From Stutzerimonas stutzeri (lineage in GTDB: Bacteria; Pseudomonadota; Gammaproteobacteria; Pseudomonadales; Pseudomonadaceae): a DNA stretch of 64,000 bases. A program made the position numbers and the translations under genes. Within the stretch, counting starts at the first letter, position 1; every line of letters begins with the position of its first letter. The notes below the pieces were generated by a model. It was not told where the DNA came from and did not search any database. It was given only the letters and a program-made list of their open reading frames with translations. Shown piece after piece: positions 28,486 to 37,244 of this stretch. The DNA lies in the NCBI RefSeq assembly GCF_024448715.1, contig NZ_JAMOHZ010000004.1, positions 186,001 through 250,000 of the forward strand, written 5' to 3'.

Positions 28486-29402
28486 TACGGGCGCCGTGGG
28501 GAGATCGAGCGTATTGGGATAAATGGACAAATTTTAGCGCCGAGAACATTGCCAAAGACTTAGAGCAGATAGAAAGGCCATCAAAAAATCCTGCATATCG
28601 ACCGCAGTTCGTTTGGGATTTATCTCAAGGTGGCTTCCTGCGCCTGATCCTTCGCCGTTATTCCCGAGGCGACTCAATCCGTGAGCTAAGTCAGCATTTC
28701 CCCGCGTTACTTGATGCTTGGGAATTATCGAACAGGCTAGCGGATGAATTGAATGCGCAGCTAAAGCACGGACAGGGTTGGGATCATCGTCATCTGTTAA
28801 CAGCGCCCTTGGCAAGTGACGATCCACGTAGCTATCCAGACCCACGTGCGTGGGTTTTCAGGCTGAGCAACCTCAATCACTACAACTGGTGTTTCTGGCT
28901 GGTGGGGCTGGCGCTTGCGCTGGAAATCGCGGATGAACAATGGCAGCGCCTGTTGGCCTTGATCGGTAGCGGGGGGGAGGACGAATTGCTAGATCGGGTA
29001 ATTGCCAGCCGACAGCCTAGTCGCAAGATTGGTACGGGTTTGCTGCACAAAAAGCCTTATGCCCGTCTGCTCAAAGCCGTGAATGCACCGAAAGAGCAGC
29101 AGGCTGCGTTGCTGCGCGATTTTGTGGAGCATTGGTACGCCGAACTGGCGCGCAAGGGCAAGGATGAACTGTGGTGGTATATCTATGGCGACCCGGAAAA
29201 GCATCCGCTAGAAAAAGGCAGTTATTTTGGGCGCTGGTGCCTAGAAGCTGTTGCGGCAGTCAAGGCTTTTGGGCTGGATGATGGTCTGTGTTTGGGACAT
29301 GAGCATTATCCCGGTGACTTGCTTCGTCCTGACGGACCGAGTACTCACCCTGTGCGAAATGAGAAAAGGAAAGGCTGGTTGTCAAGGCTTTTTGGAGGCT
29401 AA
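28482..29402 (+). CDS. cdiI: CDI immunity protein, DUF1910/DUF1911 (PoNi-like)
   Basis: A soluble, mostly helical protein of 306 residues. The first half (YWDKWTNFSAENIAKDLEQI ... LRRYSRGDSIRELSQHFPAL) has the DUF1910 pattern. The second half (FRLSNLNHYNWCFWLVGLAL, then YFGRWCLEAVAAVKAFGLDD and YPGDLLRP) has the DUF1911 pattern. DUF1911 proteins are the known immunity partners (PoNi) of PoNe DNases. The start codon overlaps the cdiA stop, and codon use is less biased than in neighbouring housekeeping genes, as usual for swapped toxin-immunity pairs. It should bind the nuclease domain in the cytoplasm and protect the producer and its sisters. Confidence 0.88.
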   Translation: MIRAPWGDRAYWDKWTNFSAENIAKDLEQIERPSKNPAYRPQFVWDLSQGGFLRLILRRYSRGDSIRELSQHFPALLDAWELSNRLADELNAQLKHGQGWDHRHLLTAPLASDDPRSYPDPRAWVFRLSNLNHYNWCFWLVGLALALEIADEQWQRLLALIGSGGEDELLDRVIASRQPSRKIGTGLLHKKPYARLLKAVNAPKEQQAALLRDFVEHWYAELARKGKDELWWYIYGDPEKHPLEKGSYFGRWCLEAVAAVKAFGLDDGLCLGHEHYPGDLLRPDGPSTHPVRNEKRKGWLSRLFGG

Positions 29403-29784
29403 GCAAGGAGTCTGGAAGTAAGCGGAAAGGGGACAGATTTATTTTCGGGCTTGTGGCTCGGCCTGATGGATAGACCTATCCCTTTTTTTGCAAGACTTGT
29501 CGTTGGCCGGCGGCCCGGCTGGCGCGCATAAGTACAGACCCAGCCGATGTCTAGCCTTGCCATCTCCTGTCGCATTCTGATAACAGTGGATTCACCGCAT
29601 CGCAGTCAACGATCTAGGTTGCAGACATCACTTAGGTTCGTAAAAAAAAAAGGGGCAGCGGCAGCCGCCCTATATTGACTCACTCGAAGAGCAATAGGGG
29701 ACAGACCACAATTAATTTCGGTAAATCGTGGTCTGTCCCCTAATATTTGTGTCCCCTAATATTGGCTCGCTCTCCAAATGAAAA
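29403..29784. other. Non-coding scar with GGGGACAG repeats downstream of the CDI locus
   Basis: There is no gene in this stretch of about 380 bases. It begins near GGGGACAGATTTATTTTC (29429-29446). It also holds a 15-base perfect inverted repeat, TAGGGGACAGACCAC (29695-29709) with GTGGTCTGTCCCCTA (29728-29742), followed by another TGTCCCCTAATATT. Motifs of this type commonly flank REP-associated tyrosine transposase (RAYT) genes, so this looks like the leftover of such a unit. A run of ten A at 29642-29651 beside a GC-rich dyad could act as a minus-strand terminator. Confidence 0.5.
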
Positions 29785-29806
29785 CGCCCGATGCAAGGAT
29801 CGGGCG
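29785..29806 (-). terminator. Terminator of the autotransporter gene
   Basis: CGCCCGAT-CCTTGC-ATCGGGCG read on the minus strand, followed by TTTTC. Perfect 8-base arms, placed 19 bases after the stop of the autotransporter gene. The opposite strand has only TTCT after the stem, so termination should be mainly on the minus strand. Confidence 0.85.
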
Positions 29807-29824
29807 TTCTGGATGCCTACTAGC

Positions 29825-31957
29825 TTATAGCAGCCACTTGTAGTTCAGAGCCAGCCAGTAGTCGGCGTCTCCACCTTCGCTGGTGCCGTTGAGCATTAAC
29901 GACCCAACCCCACCACCAAGCGCGGCCTCCGCACCAACCGCTGCGCGAACCCAGTTTTGCCGATAGGCCTGGCCTGGAAGCTCGAATGTAGACAGCCCAA
30001 TCAGCTCACCGCTGGCGCTGCCACTCTCATCGTCAAACCGGTGAACGCCTTCAAGCCTCCCCAGCAAGTTGACGGTCGGGCTGAAGGTATGGACGGCGTC
30101 TAAGCCGACGCGGCCGGTGGTGGTTCGTTCGGTGCGGTCCTCCCAGCGGACCGGGAAACCACCTCCCGTTTCGCTGTATCCGTCGAACTTAGCTTTTACG
30201 TGCCCAACGCTTGTATAAGGCGTGAATGAGGTCGCTCCGACCGCAAATGCGTTGAGCCAATCGAGGCGCAGTTTTCCGCCAGCAATGGTGACATCCGTTT
30301 CGCCATGCGACTGAACGATGGCCCCAGCGTTGCGATAACCACGGTCGATGTCGGCATCGCCCGCTGAGTAGAAGCCACTCACGGTTGCATAGAGCGGGAA
30401 GCCACCCAGCTTGATAATGGCTTCAGGCATCAAGTAAGTGCCGCGTAGTTTCGTTTCGCCACCAAGACCTGTTTCGCTCTCGGCATAACTGCGTCCAATC
30501 GCAACGTTCAGTTGCACGCCATTTCCAATGTTGGTCGCCACGCCTACTTCTAGAGAACTCTGATCGGAATCTGTGTCGTCTTGCTGGCCATAGTCACCGC
30601 CGGTCCAGACGCTGTAGCGGCCTTCCGGGACCAGGTTGCGCATCGGGCTGCCGTGCGCGCCATTAAGGATCATGTCGGTATTGGCCAAGGCAGCCGTCGG
30701 CGCGGCTGCTGTTGCGTCGAGGCTTGCACTGAACTCCTGCAGGTCGATCATTCCGCTTGTCCCGCCCCCAGGCTCGCCGACGCGTGCAATGAAGGTGTGG
30801 TCGTTCAGGAGAATACCGGCGACTACGCTCCCGTCGTCGCTGACTGCCTCTGCGTAGGCGACTTGTGAGGAGGACGGATCGATGTTTACCTCACTGGCAC
30901 CCAGCCACTGTTCAATCGTTTGCATCCCGGTCTCTTGCGTCCAGCGAAAGCCTCGGTTTCGCTGACCCAGGTCGAACTCACCGACTACCACGCTTCCATC
31001 GGCGTTAACGGCGAATGCCCAAGAGCCGTTATCTCCAAGCGTTCCCAGACTGCTAATACCGGAACTCGCTGTCCAGCGGTATGCATGCGTGGCGGTGCCC
31101 GTGTCACTTGCACCGACTACGGCCGTGCCATCGGAGCTGAGATCGGCAAAGTAAGTTCTAGTGCCACCAAGGGTGCCGATATCGCGCATGGCGCTTTCGG
31201 TTGTCCAGACGAATGCACGAGCCTGGCCGAGACTGTTATACGACTCTCCAGCTACGGTCTGGCCTGAAGCGCTGACGGCGCTTGCAATCGAATAGCTTCC
31301 ACCCAGCGTGCCAAGATCGCTCATGACTCCATTCGTCCAGCGGAACGCATGGGCATGGCCGCTTACCAGGCTGCCGCCGACTACAACGGCGCCATCTGTG
31401 TTGGTCGCTAGGGCGTAGGAATCGCTACCGCCCGCAAGCGTACCCAGGTCAGTAACGCCTTGGGTCGTCCAGCGAACCGCACGCTGTTCGCCGTTAGCTA
31501 GGTCGCTCGCACCAACGATAACCTTGCCGTCGGCACTTATGGCATGCGCCAGCGAGCTTACGCCACCTAAGCTGCTGAGCGATTCGATGCCTGCCCCAGT
31601 CGTCCAGCGAAACGCAACCGCCCCGCCACCTCGCGTAAAGGCCGTACCGGCCGCCACGCTGCCATCGGCACTCAGCCCGCTGAGTATCGTCTCGTCACCC
31701 AATGTCCCGATATTCCGCACGCCATTTTCCGCCGTCCAGATATCACTGTGGTAGAGCCCATCGGATCCGAGCCGATAGATACTGCCCAACGTACTACCGT
31801 CCGCACTGAGGAGCGTTTCGTCTCCTAGCAGTCCCAAATCGGTCAGCCCGCTATCAGCCCACGCGGGGCCAGCGGTGATGCACATGATGGCGCTCGCCAA
31901 ACTTAGTCGCTTGAATCCCGCACGCAGTGGAGTTGAGTGCTTACTTGCCATTCCCAT
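29825..31957 (-). CDS. Autotransporter with HAF-repeat passenger
   Basis: A type V secretion protein of 710 residues. It has an extended signal peptide (about residues 1-35, cleaving after GPAWA). The passenger (36-400) is built from about nine repeats of the HAF type, each near 45 residues: DLGTLGG / ISADGxVVVG / AFRWT. A linker follows, then a C-terminal 12-strand autotransporter barrel starting around YSVWTGGDYGQ and ending NYKWLL. HAF passengers probably form a beta-propeller-like or solenoid fold; no protease triad or adhesin motif is seen, so the ligand is unknown. It is transcribed alone and opposite to the CDI locus. The codon-start ATG at 31957 or the next one (31951) may be used. 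Confidence 0.87.
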   Translation of the reverse strand: MGMASKHSTPLRAGFKRLSLASAIMCITAGPAWADSGLTDLGLLGDETLLSADGSTLGSIYRLGSDGLYHSDIWTAENGVRNIGTLGDETILSGLSADGSVAAGTAFTRGGGAVAFRWTTGAGIESLSSLGGVSSLAHAISADGKVIVGASDLANGEQRAVRWTTQGVTDLGTLAGGSDSYALATNTDGAVVVGGSLVSGHAHAFRWTNGVMSDLGTLGGSYSIASAVSASGQTVAGESYNSLGQARAFVWTTESAMRDIGTLGGTRTYFADLSSDGTAVVGASDTGTATHAYRWTASSGISSLGTLGDNGSWAFAVNADGSVVVGEFDLGQRNRGFRWTQETGMQTIEQWLGASEVNIDPSSSQVAYAEAVSDDGSVVAGILLNDHTFIARVGEPGGGTSGMIDLQEFSASLDATAAAPTAALANTDMILNGAHGSPMRNLVPEGRYSVWTGGDYGQQDDTDSDQSSLEVGVATNIGNGVQLNVAIGRSYAESETGLGGETKLRGTYLMPEAIIKLGGFPLYATVSGFYSAGDADIDRGYRNAGAIVQSHGETDVTIAGGKLRLDWLNAFAVGATSFTPYTSVGHVKAKFDGYSETGGGFPVRWEDRTERTTTGRVGLDAVHTFSPTVNLLGRLEGVHRFDDESGSASGELIGLSTFELPGQAYRQNWVRAAVGAEAALGGGVGSLMLNGTSEGGDADYWLALNYKWLL

Positions 31958-32286
31958 TTTTTTCCGCTCCCTGGCCTGACTCGGCCTGATCAGTTACTGC
32001 TTCATACTGCGAAGGGGGTCTACCGCTTCGAGCGCGCATCCTGGCGTAACTGTTCCGGTCGCTCAACGAGCGTTAGCGTATGGCTTACGTGCCGGCGTGA
32101 AGCCGGTCACGAAAAAATCCTGGTTATCGACGGAACGCTTCTCGCGCTCCGCTGTATCGCATCGACTGCTGTATTAAGTGCTTAGCTGCCCGGCCCAATC
32201 GACCAATATATTGGAGCGGGATTGATCGCCTGGTCTTACAACCGTCCACGTGCTGCAGACCCGGCCGATCGCAGCGGCAATTCTCA
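31958..32286. other. Intergenic stretch upstream of the autotransporter gene
   Basis: No protein-coding or RNA gene recognised. It should hold the promoter of the minus-strand autotransporter gene. A short dyad GTGCCGGC-GTGA-AGCCGGTCAC lies near 32090-32110. No clear sigma-70 or sigma-54 element was found. Confidence 0.4.
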
Positions 32287-33342
32287 TCATCCCGCCGAAG
32301 GCGGCACCGTCTCGCGAACCGCCTCGATAATTTCGCCAAGCAACTGATGCAACGCATCGCGGTGCCCCAAGGCGCCGCCAGACGGCTGTTGCGTGTTCGA
32401 GGTCATCACCACCGTCATGTCGAGCCCGGGCACCACATAAACCATCTGCCCGCCATAACCCCAGCCATAGCGCACGTCCTCGCCGTCAAGCTGTGTGATG
32501 AACCAACCGTAGCCGTAGCCATGACTGGTGTAGCGCGAGCGTGTGCGCGGCGTCCAGGACGCCTCGATCCAGTCCTCGGACAGCAGCCGCTCCCCGGATG
32601 CCGTAACGCCGCCGCGTCGGTAGAGCTCGCCGAACGCCAGCAGTGAGCGCGGCGTCATCGCCATTTCGTTGCCGCCCAGGTAGATGCCTTGCGGGTCGCG
32701 CGTCCAGGCAGTGATGGCGAAGCCGTCGAGCGGCGCGAGCCATTGGCGTGCCAGCTGCAGGGTGGATTTGCCGGTGCGATGGGTGAGGATCGCCGAGAGC
32801 AGATGACTCGACCCGGTGGAATAAATCATCGGCCCGCCCGGTTTGGCCTCGAACGGTCGTGCCAACGCGGCTCGCACCCAATTGCGGCTCGCCACCCAGG
32901 CGCCGTAGTTGCGGCCAGAAGTCGATCCCAGTCCGGCCTGCATCGAGAGTAGGTGGCCCACCGTTACCTGCCGCAAACGAGGATCAGGGTTGGCGGGAAG
33001 ATCAGCCTTGAGCAGATCGGCGATGCGCTGGTTGGGTCCTTCCAGAACACCCCTGTCGATGGCGATGCCGGCCAGCGCGGAGATCACCGTCTTGGATGCG
33101 GATTTGATATTGGTCGGCGCGCTCGGGCGGTGGCCCCGGTAGCCGCGCTCGGCAATCACCTTGCCATCTTGCGCGACGATAAGAGTTTCCAGCTGATCGA
33201 GCCGCTCGGCCTCGTCGATGACCGTGTGCAGCTCGGTGTTGGCTGATGCCAGCGGGCCGATGGCGAGCAGCAACGCTACGCAGATTGCGCGTCGTAACAG
33301 AAGGCGGGTTTGCGCATAAGCGCCGTAGTGAAATAAACGCAT
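32287..33342 (-). CDS. Serine hydrolase of the beta-lactamase/penicillin-binding (class C-like) family
   Basis: A 351-residue protein with a signal peptide (about 1-33, ending LLAIGPLASA). The nucleophile motif is SASKTVISALAGIAIDRG (SxxK), followed by a YST/YxN-like segment (PMIYSTGSSHLLSAILTHRTGKS) and a C-terminal YGWGYGGQMVYVVPGL in the place of the KTG-like strand. This suggests an esterase or D-alanyl peptidase of the family and not a true AmpC; the YxN triad shows Thr for Asn. Start chosen at MRLFHYGAYAQTR. About 330 bases without a gene separate it from the autotransporter; I saw only a short GC-rich dyad there. Confidence 0.85.
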   Translation of the reverse strand: MRLFHYGAYAQTRLLLRRAICVALLLAIGPLASANTELHTVIDEAERLDQLETLIVAQDGKVIAERGYRGHRPSAPTNIKSASKTVISALAGIAIDRGVLEGPNQRIADLLKADLPANPDPRLRQVTVGHLLSMQAGLGSTSGRNYGAWVASRNWVRAALARPFEAKPGGPMIYSTGSSHLLSAILTHRTGKSTLQLARQWLAPLDGFAITAWTRDPQGIYLGGNEMAMTPRSLLAFGELYRRGGVTASGERLLSEDWIEASWTPRTRSRYTSHGYGYGWFITQLDGEDVRYGWGYGGQMVYVVPGLDMTVVMTSNTQQPSGGALGHRDALHQLLGEIIEAVRETVPPSAG

Positions 33343-33450
33343 ACAACGTCTGACCCTGAACCCATCGCGCCGTGCGGTCACCTGGCGAGCTTGGAGTCGG
33401 GCGCATCAAAGCCGGGCGTGACCCGGCTTGGTCTGGGAGTACCGCCCGGC

Positions 33451-33897
33451 CTACTGGCGAACCCAGGTCTGGGTGCGGCCCAGCGCTTCGACGCCGATAT
33501 AGCCACGCATTTCCAGTTTTTCACCGCCTTCGAGCACGGTCACCTTGGCGCGGTACGTCTTGCCCTTGCCGGGGTCGAGGATGTTGCCGCCATTCCAGAC
33601 GCGCTCGCCGGCGGGCTTGAGACCCCAGAGGATGGTCATACCGGTGATCGGCTGGTCTTTGCGCTCGCCATCGCAAGCGCTGCACACCGGGTTTGGGCCA
33701 TGGTTCGATCGCAGAATTTTCGCCACCTTGCCACTTAGAGTGCCGTCAGCGGCTTCCTGGATTTCAATGATGGACGTGGGCTTGCCAGTTTCATCGTCGA
33801 TGGTTTGCCAGCGACCCGCAGGCGATTCGGCGGCGAAGGCCAGCGAAGTGGCGGTCAGGGGTAATGCCAGCAATAGGGCGGTGAACAGTGAGCGCAT
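33451..33897 (-). CDS. DUF2147 secreted protein
   Basis: A 148-residue protein with a clear signal peptide (MRSLFTALLLALPLTATSLAFA). The mature part fits DUF2147: SPAGRWQTIDDETGKPTSII, the GKVAKIL core strand, PVCSACDGERKDQPITGMTI and WNGGNILDPGKGKTYRAKVT, ending in RTQTWVR. It is a small lipocalin-like beta barrel in the periplasm, with a CxxC that may bind a ligand or form a disulfide. The precise role is unknown. The longer frame upstream has no homology sense, so the start at the signal peptide is preferred. Confidence 0.88.
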   Translation of the reverse strand: MRSLFTALLLALPLTATSLAFAAESPAGRWQTIDDETGKPTSIIEIQEAADGTLSGKVAKILRSNHGPNPVCSACDGERKDQPITGMTILWGLKPAGERVWNGGNILDPGKGKTYRAKVTVLEGGEKLEMRGYIGVEALGRTQTWVRQ

Positions 33898-34092
33898 GGT
33901 TTCTCCTGCGGTGTGGTCGACGGCAGCGACTCTATCATCTGGTTTCGACCGGTAGCGTCTCGTTGAGTTTGCGCCGTCGCTAACCCGATCGTCACTCAAC
34001 AGCCGGATGGCGCGACATTGATGCGGATTGTTGCGTCACGAGTTTGTCACGCCAATGTCATAGGCTCGCTGCTTTCTGCCAGGGAGCCCGCT

Positions 34093-34551
34093 ATGCCTAA
34101 CCTTCGCCCGCTGCTATTCACCTTGCTGTTGCCCGGTTTGGCTTGCGCTGATGTGCGAGTTGCCGGGCCGATCGAGGCTGGCGTGTTTGAAAATCGCTAT
34201 CAGGACCAACAACCAGGCGAGCGCGTCCTGGTCCGTAGCGATCAACGCATCCTGGAGGCCGATCACGTGCCGTTGAAGATCGGCACCAAGTTCGGCCTGC
34301 GCTACCGGCTGGAAGGCAAGCGGGCCGACGACACACCCCTCACGCTGTTGTACCTCACTCCCGGTGTGGTTGATCCGAGCGGGCAGCGGCATGACCGTTA
34401 CGAAGTCGTGCAGAAATTGGTGCCGGATGCATCGCTGGACGTCATGGCCTTCGAATTCACCGAAACGCATGAGCTGGTGCCGGGCGAATGGCATTTTCTG
34501 GTGTTCCAGGGCGACCGCAAACTGGCCGAGCAGCGCTTCCAGGTGCGCTGA
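34093..34551 (+). CDS. DUF3859 secreted protein
   Basis: This 152-residue protein has a short signal peptide (MPNLRPLLFTLLLPGLACA). The mature beta-rich domain follows: EAGVFENRYQDQQPG, KIGTKFGLRYRLEGKRADDT, LLYLTPGVVDPSGQRHDRYE, LVPGEWHFLVFQGDRKLAEQRF, all in the DUF3859 style with an Ig-like fold. It is found in pseudomonads as a single secreted protein of unknown role. Start picked at the signal peptide; an ATG 25 codons upstream lacks sense. It diverges from the DUF2147 gene, with about 195 bases between the two starts. Confidence 0.82.
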   Translation: MPNLRPLLFTLLLPGLACADVRVAGPIEAGVFENRYQDQQPGERVLVRSDQRILEADHVPLKIGTKFGLRYRLEGKRADDTPLTLLYLTPGVVDPSGQRHDRYEVVQKLVPDASLDVMAFEFTETHELVPGEWHFLVFQGDRKLAEQRFQVR

Positions 34552-35118
34552 TCCGCTTAGCGAGGTCGAACAGGACCACGTGGAACCACTCGCAGCCGTC
34601 AGCCGGACCCGGGTGAGCAACAGTCAGCGCGCGGTCAGGCGGCTCACCTGCTTGAAGCGGACTGCGGAAGCGGGCTGCCCTACGCTTGCGCAACGCTTTG
34701 TCCGCGCGCAGGACCGCCAGAAAAATCGCGATCTCAGTCCGGCGCTGGATCAATCAAAGCTCGGTAGACGGCGCCTGGACCGCGCCGCGCCTAGCAATCT
34801 CGGCCAAGCATCATCGAAACAACCAATACCTTGATGACGATGACCTGTCACGCGCAGCCGCTAGCCGCCCTTGCGCCCAAGGGGGCGGAGCTGCGCGTTT
34901 GCGTTGGGCAAGCTTTCAGATAAGCCCCTCGACTGCGTTCTGGCCGATCGGCTTTGCCGTGCCCGTTCGTCGGAGCGGCGTGGTCAGAACCTTCGTATGT
35001 TCAAGTCTCTGGTTCCAGCGCCGAAACAAGGAGAGCTTGATTACGTTTCGAATGGTGGCAGTATGATGGCTAGCTCGCGTGTTACATGCCGGACGACAGT
35101 TTTCCTAGAGGTCACCTG
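34552..35118. other. Long intergenic stretch with a large dyad
   Basis: About 570 bases with no gene I can support; the short open frames here have no recognisable sequence. At 34850-34898 there is a dyad, ACGCGCAG with CTGCGCGT, enclosing CCGCCC and GGGCGG, that could form a long imperfect hairpin; no T-run follows it. The promoter of the downstream binding-protein/cyclase module must lie near the right end. Confidence 0.45.
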
Positions 35119-35889
35119 ATGAATCGACCCTCGTTCCGCCGCCTGACGTTCGTCCTTTCGCTGACGGCCTTGCTCTTCGGCGGACCGCTGGCATGCGCCG
35201 CCAGCGGCGTTACGGTCGTCACCGAGGAGCTTCCTCCCTACAACATGACGGTCGACGGAAAGCTCACCGGTATGGCCACCGAGGTGGTTCAAGCAGTGTT
35301 GGATGAGGTGGGAGAAGCCGCACGCATTCAATCGATGCCTTGGGCGCGTGCCTACGACATCGCGCTCAACTCCGAAAATGTTTTGATTTATTCCATCGCT
35401 CGGACCGGGCAGCGCGAGTCGCTGTTCAAATGGGTAGGCGTCATTGCGCCGACTCGCTGGTACCTGTTCTCGCTGCCCGGCACGCATTTCGATCTGAAAA
35501 GCCTTGAGGACGCACGCCAATACCAGATTGCAACCGTCAAGGAGGACGTCGGCGAGCAGTATCTGATCAGCAAGGGCTTTGAGGTGGGGCGCAATCTCCA
35601 GTCGAGCAACAAATACGAACACAACTACGAGAAGCTCAAGGCCGGACGGGTGGATCTGTGGATCTCCAACGAGCTCAACGCCCATTATCTGGTGCGCCAG
35701 GCCAGCGGCAATCCGAACGAAAACGCCGTCCCTCAGCTGAGTCTGGATGACCTGGGCGGTGCCAACGGCTTGTGCATGGCTTTCAGCCTCAACACCCCGG
35801 ATGAGCTGGTCGAGCGGTTCCGTCAGGCTTTGGCGCACATACGGGCCGATGGTCGCTATGACGTGATCGCCGCTAAATGGCTGAAATGA
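35119..35889 (+). CDS. Periplasmic solute-binding protein, family 3 (first of a signalling module)
   Basis: A 256-residue protein with a signal peptide (MNRPSFRRLTFVLSLTALLF ... ACA) and a family 3 binding fold: VTVVTEELPPYNMTVDGKLT, GMATEVVQAVLDEVG, MPWARAYDIALNSENVLIYS, IARTGQRESLFKWVG and GANGLCMAFSLNTPDELVER. No ABC permease or ATPase gene is near, so transport is unlikely. Instead the stop overlaps the start of a membrane diguanylate cyclase, and a second similar binding protein follows it. I infer a sensory role: ligand-loaded protein modulating the cyclase. Confidence 0.88.
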   Translation: MNRPSFRRLTFVLSLTALLFGGPLACAASGVTVVTEELPPYNMTVDGKLTGMATEVVQAVLDEVGEAARIQSMPWARAYDIALNSENVLIYSIARTGQRESLFKWVGVIAPTRWYLFSLPGTHFDLKSLEDARQYQIATVKEDVGEQYLISKGFEVGRNLQSSNKYEHNYEKLKAGRVDLWISNELNAHYLVRQASGNPNENAVPQLSLDDLGGANGLCMAFSLNTPDELVERFRQALAHIRADGRYDVIAAKWLK

Positions 35890-37226
35890 ACGCGCACAAC
35901 AACCCCGACCCCACAGCGCTTTTGCAACGACAGACCGGTTCGCTCGGACGTCGTCTGGTGCTGGCCACGCTGGGCTTTTGCCTATTGTTTACGCTGGTCA
36001 CTGTCGGGGTGCGCACCTGGTCGGCCTGGCAGACCAGCCTGGCCGCAATGAACGCTGAGCTGGTGCTGATCGATCAGGTGTTCCAGAGCAACCTGGCCAA
36101 GGCGATCTGGGAGATGGACAGCGATGCCCTGCAAACGCAGATCGACAGTGTCGCCATGGCGGCGCCGGTTGGCCGCGTCGAATTGCAGATCATCCGCGCC
36201 GGGCGCGAGCCGGAAATCATCCGGCGCGAACGGGCGCAGCAGCAGGTTCAACATCGAGCGCCGACGTTGCAGCACCGCCTGACGTACGAGCCTTATCCAG
36301 GTGCCCTTGAGACGGTGGGCGAACTGAAGCTGGAAGGTAACGAAGGGCTGCTCTGGGAGCGGCTGGTCGATGAGATCGCCAACATCGTGATCACTCAGGT
36401 TATTCAGTCGCTGCTGCTGGCTGGGCTGATCATGTGGATGTTCAACCGCACCGTAACCCTGCATGTGCGTCGGATTGCCCGTCACCTGACCCGTCTGACT
36501 CCTGAAAATTTGGATCAGACCCTGCGTCTTGAGCGCTCCGTTAAACGCCACGATGAGCTGAGTCTGCTGGAGTCCGGTGTCAACGGCTTGCAGGCGAAAC
36601 TTTCGGCATATCTTCAGCGCCAGCATCAGGACGAACTGGCGCTAGCCGCGCATCGGGACCGTCTGGCTGAATTGGTCGAAGAACGCACCGCCGAACTGCG
36701 CGCCGCCAACGGGCGGCTCGAGGAACTGTCGCGCAGCGACCCGTTGACGGGCCTGGCCAACCGCCGGCACTTCGATGAAGTCAAGGAAGTCGAGTTTCGC
36801 CGCGCGCTACGACTAGGCCAGGCGCTGACGGTGCTGATGTGCGACGTCGATCACTTCAAACGCTACAACGATGCCCACGGCCACGCCGCCGGTGATCGCT
36901 GCTTGCAGATCGTGTCCGAAATCCTGACGAGCGCCTTTGGCCGGGCCGGCGAGGTAGTCGCGCGCCTGGGTGGCGAGGAGTTCGTGGTGCTCTTGCCTGG
37001 CACGGATCGGGACAGTGCCCGGCGGGCGGCCGAGCGCTTGCAGCAACGGCTGGCCGAGCGGGCCCTACCCCATGGCGACTCGCCGATTTCGCCACGGGTG
37101 ACGCTGAGCATTGGCGTTGCCGCGTTCGATGCCGAAACCATGGATCATTTCGACCTCTTGCTGCACAGCGCCGACGAGGCCCTCTACCGGGCCAAGGCGC
37201 AGGGCCGCGATCGGGTTGCCGACTAA
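35886..37226 (+). CDS. Membrane diguanylate cyclase with periplasmic sensor and HAMP domains
   Basis: A 446-residue protein. Its plan is a membrane helix near residue 25 (LVLATLGFCLLFTLVTVGV), a roughly 120-residue periplasmic domain containing LAKAIWEMDSDALQTQIDSV, a second membrane helix (VIQSLLLAGLIMWMF), a HAMP-like segment, a coiled coil (RLAELVEERTAELRAANGRL) and a GGDEF domain with the active motif GGEEF. SDPLTGLANRRHF and DVDHFKRYND are intact, so it should make cyclic di-GMP. No RxxD inhibitory site is seen in the usual position. Start at 35886 gives ATGA overlap with the upstream gene; an ATG at 35877 is also open. Confidence 0.93.
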   Translation: MNAHNNPDPTALLQRQTGSLGRRLVLATLGFCLLFTLVTVGVRTWSAWQTSLAAMNAELVLIDQVFQSNLAKAIWEMDSDALQTQIDSVAMAAPVGRVELQIIRAGREPEIIRRERAQQQVQHRAPTLQHRLTYEPYPGALETVGELKLEGNEGLLWERLVDEIANIVITQVIQSLLLAGLIMWMFNRTVTLHVRRIARHLTRLTPENLDQTLRLERSVKRHDELSLLESGVNGLQAKLSAYLQRQHQDELALAAHRDRLAELVEERTAELRAANGRLEELSRSDPLTGLANRRHFDEVKEVEFRRALRLGQALTVLMCDVDHFKRYNDAHGHAAGDRCLQIVSEILTSAFGRAGEVVARLGGEEFVVLLPGTDRDSARRAAERLQQRLAERALPHGDSPISPRVTLSIGVAAFDAETMDHFDLLLHSADEALYRAKAQGRDRVAD

Positions 37227-37244
37227 GGAAATACCGAGGCCCTC

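Noticed and set aside
29403..29824. Possible orphan toxin/immunity cassette after cdiI
   Set aside because: No open frame of meaningful size or sequence; only repeat-type non-coding DNA is found.
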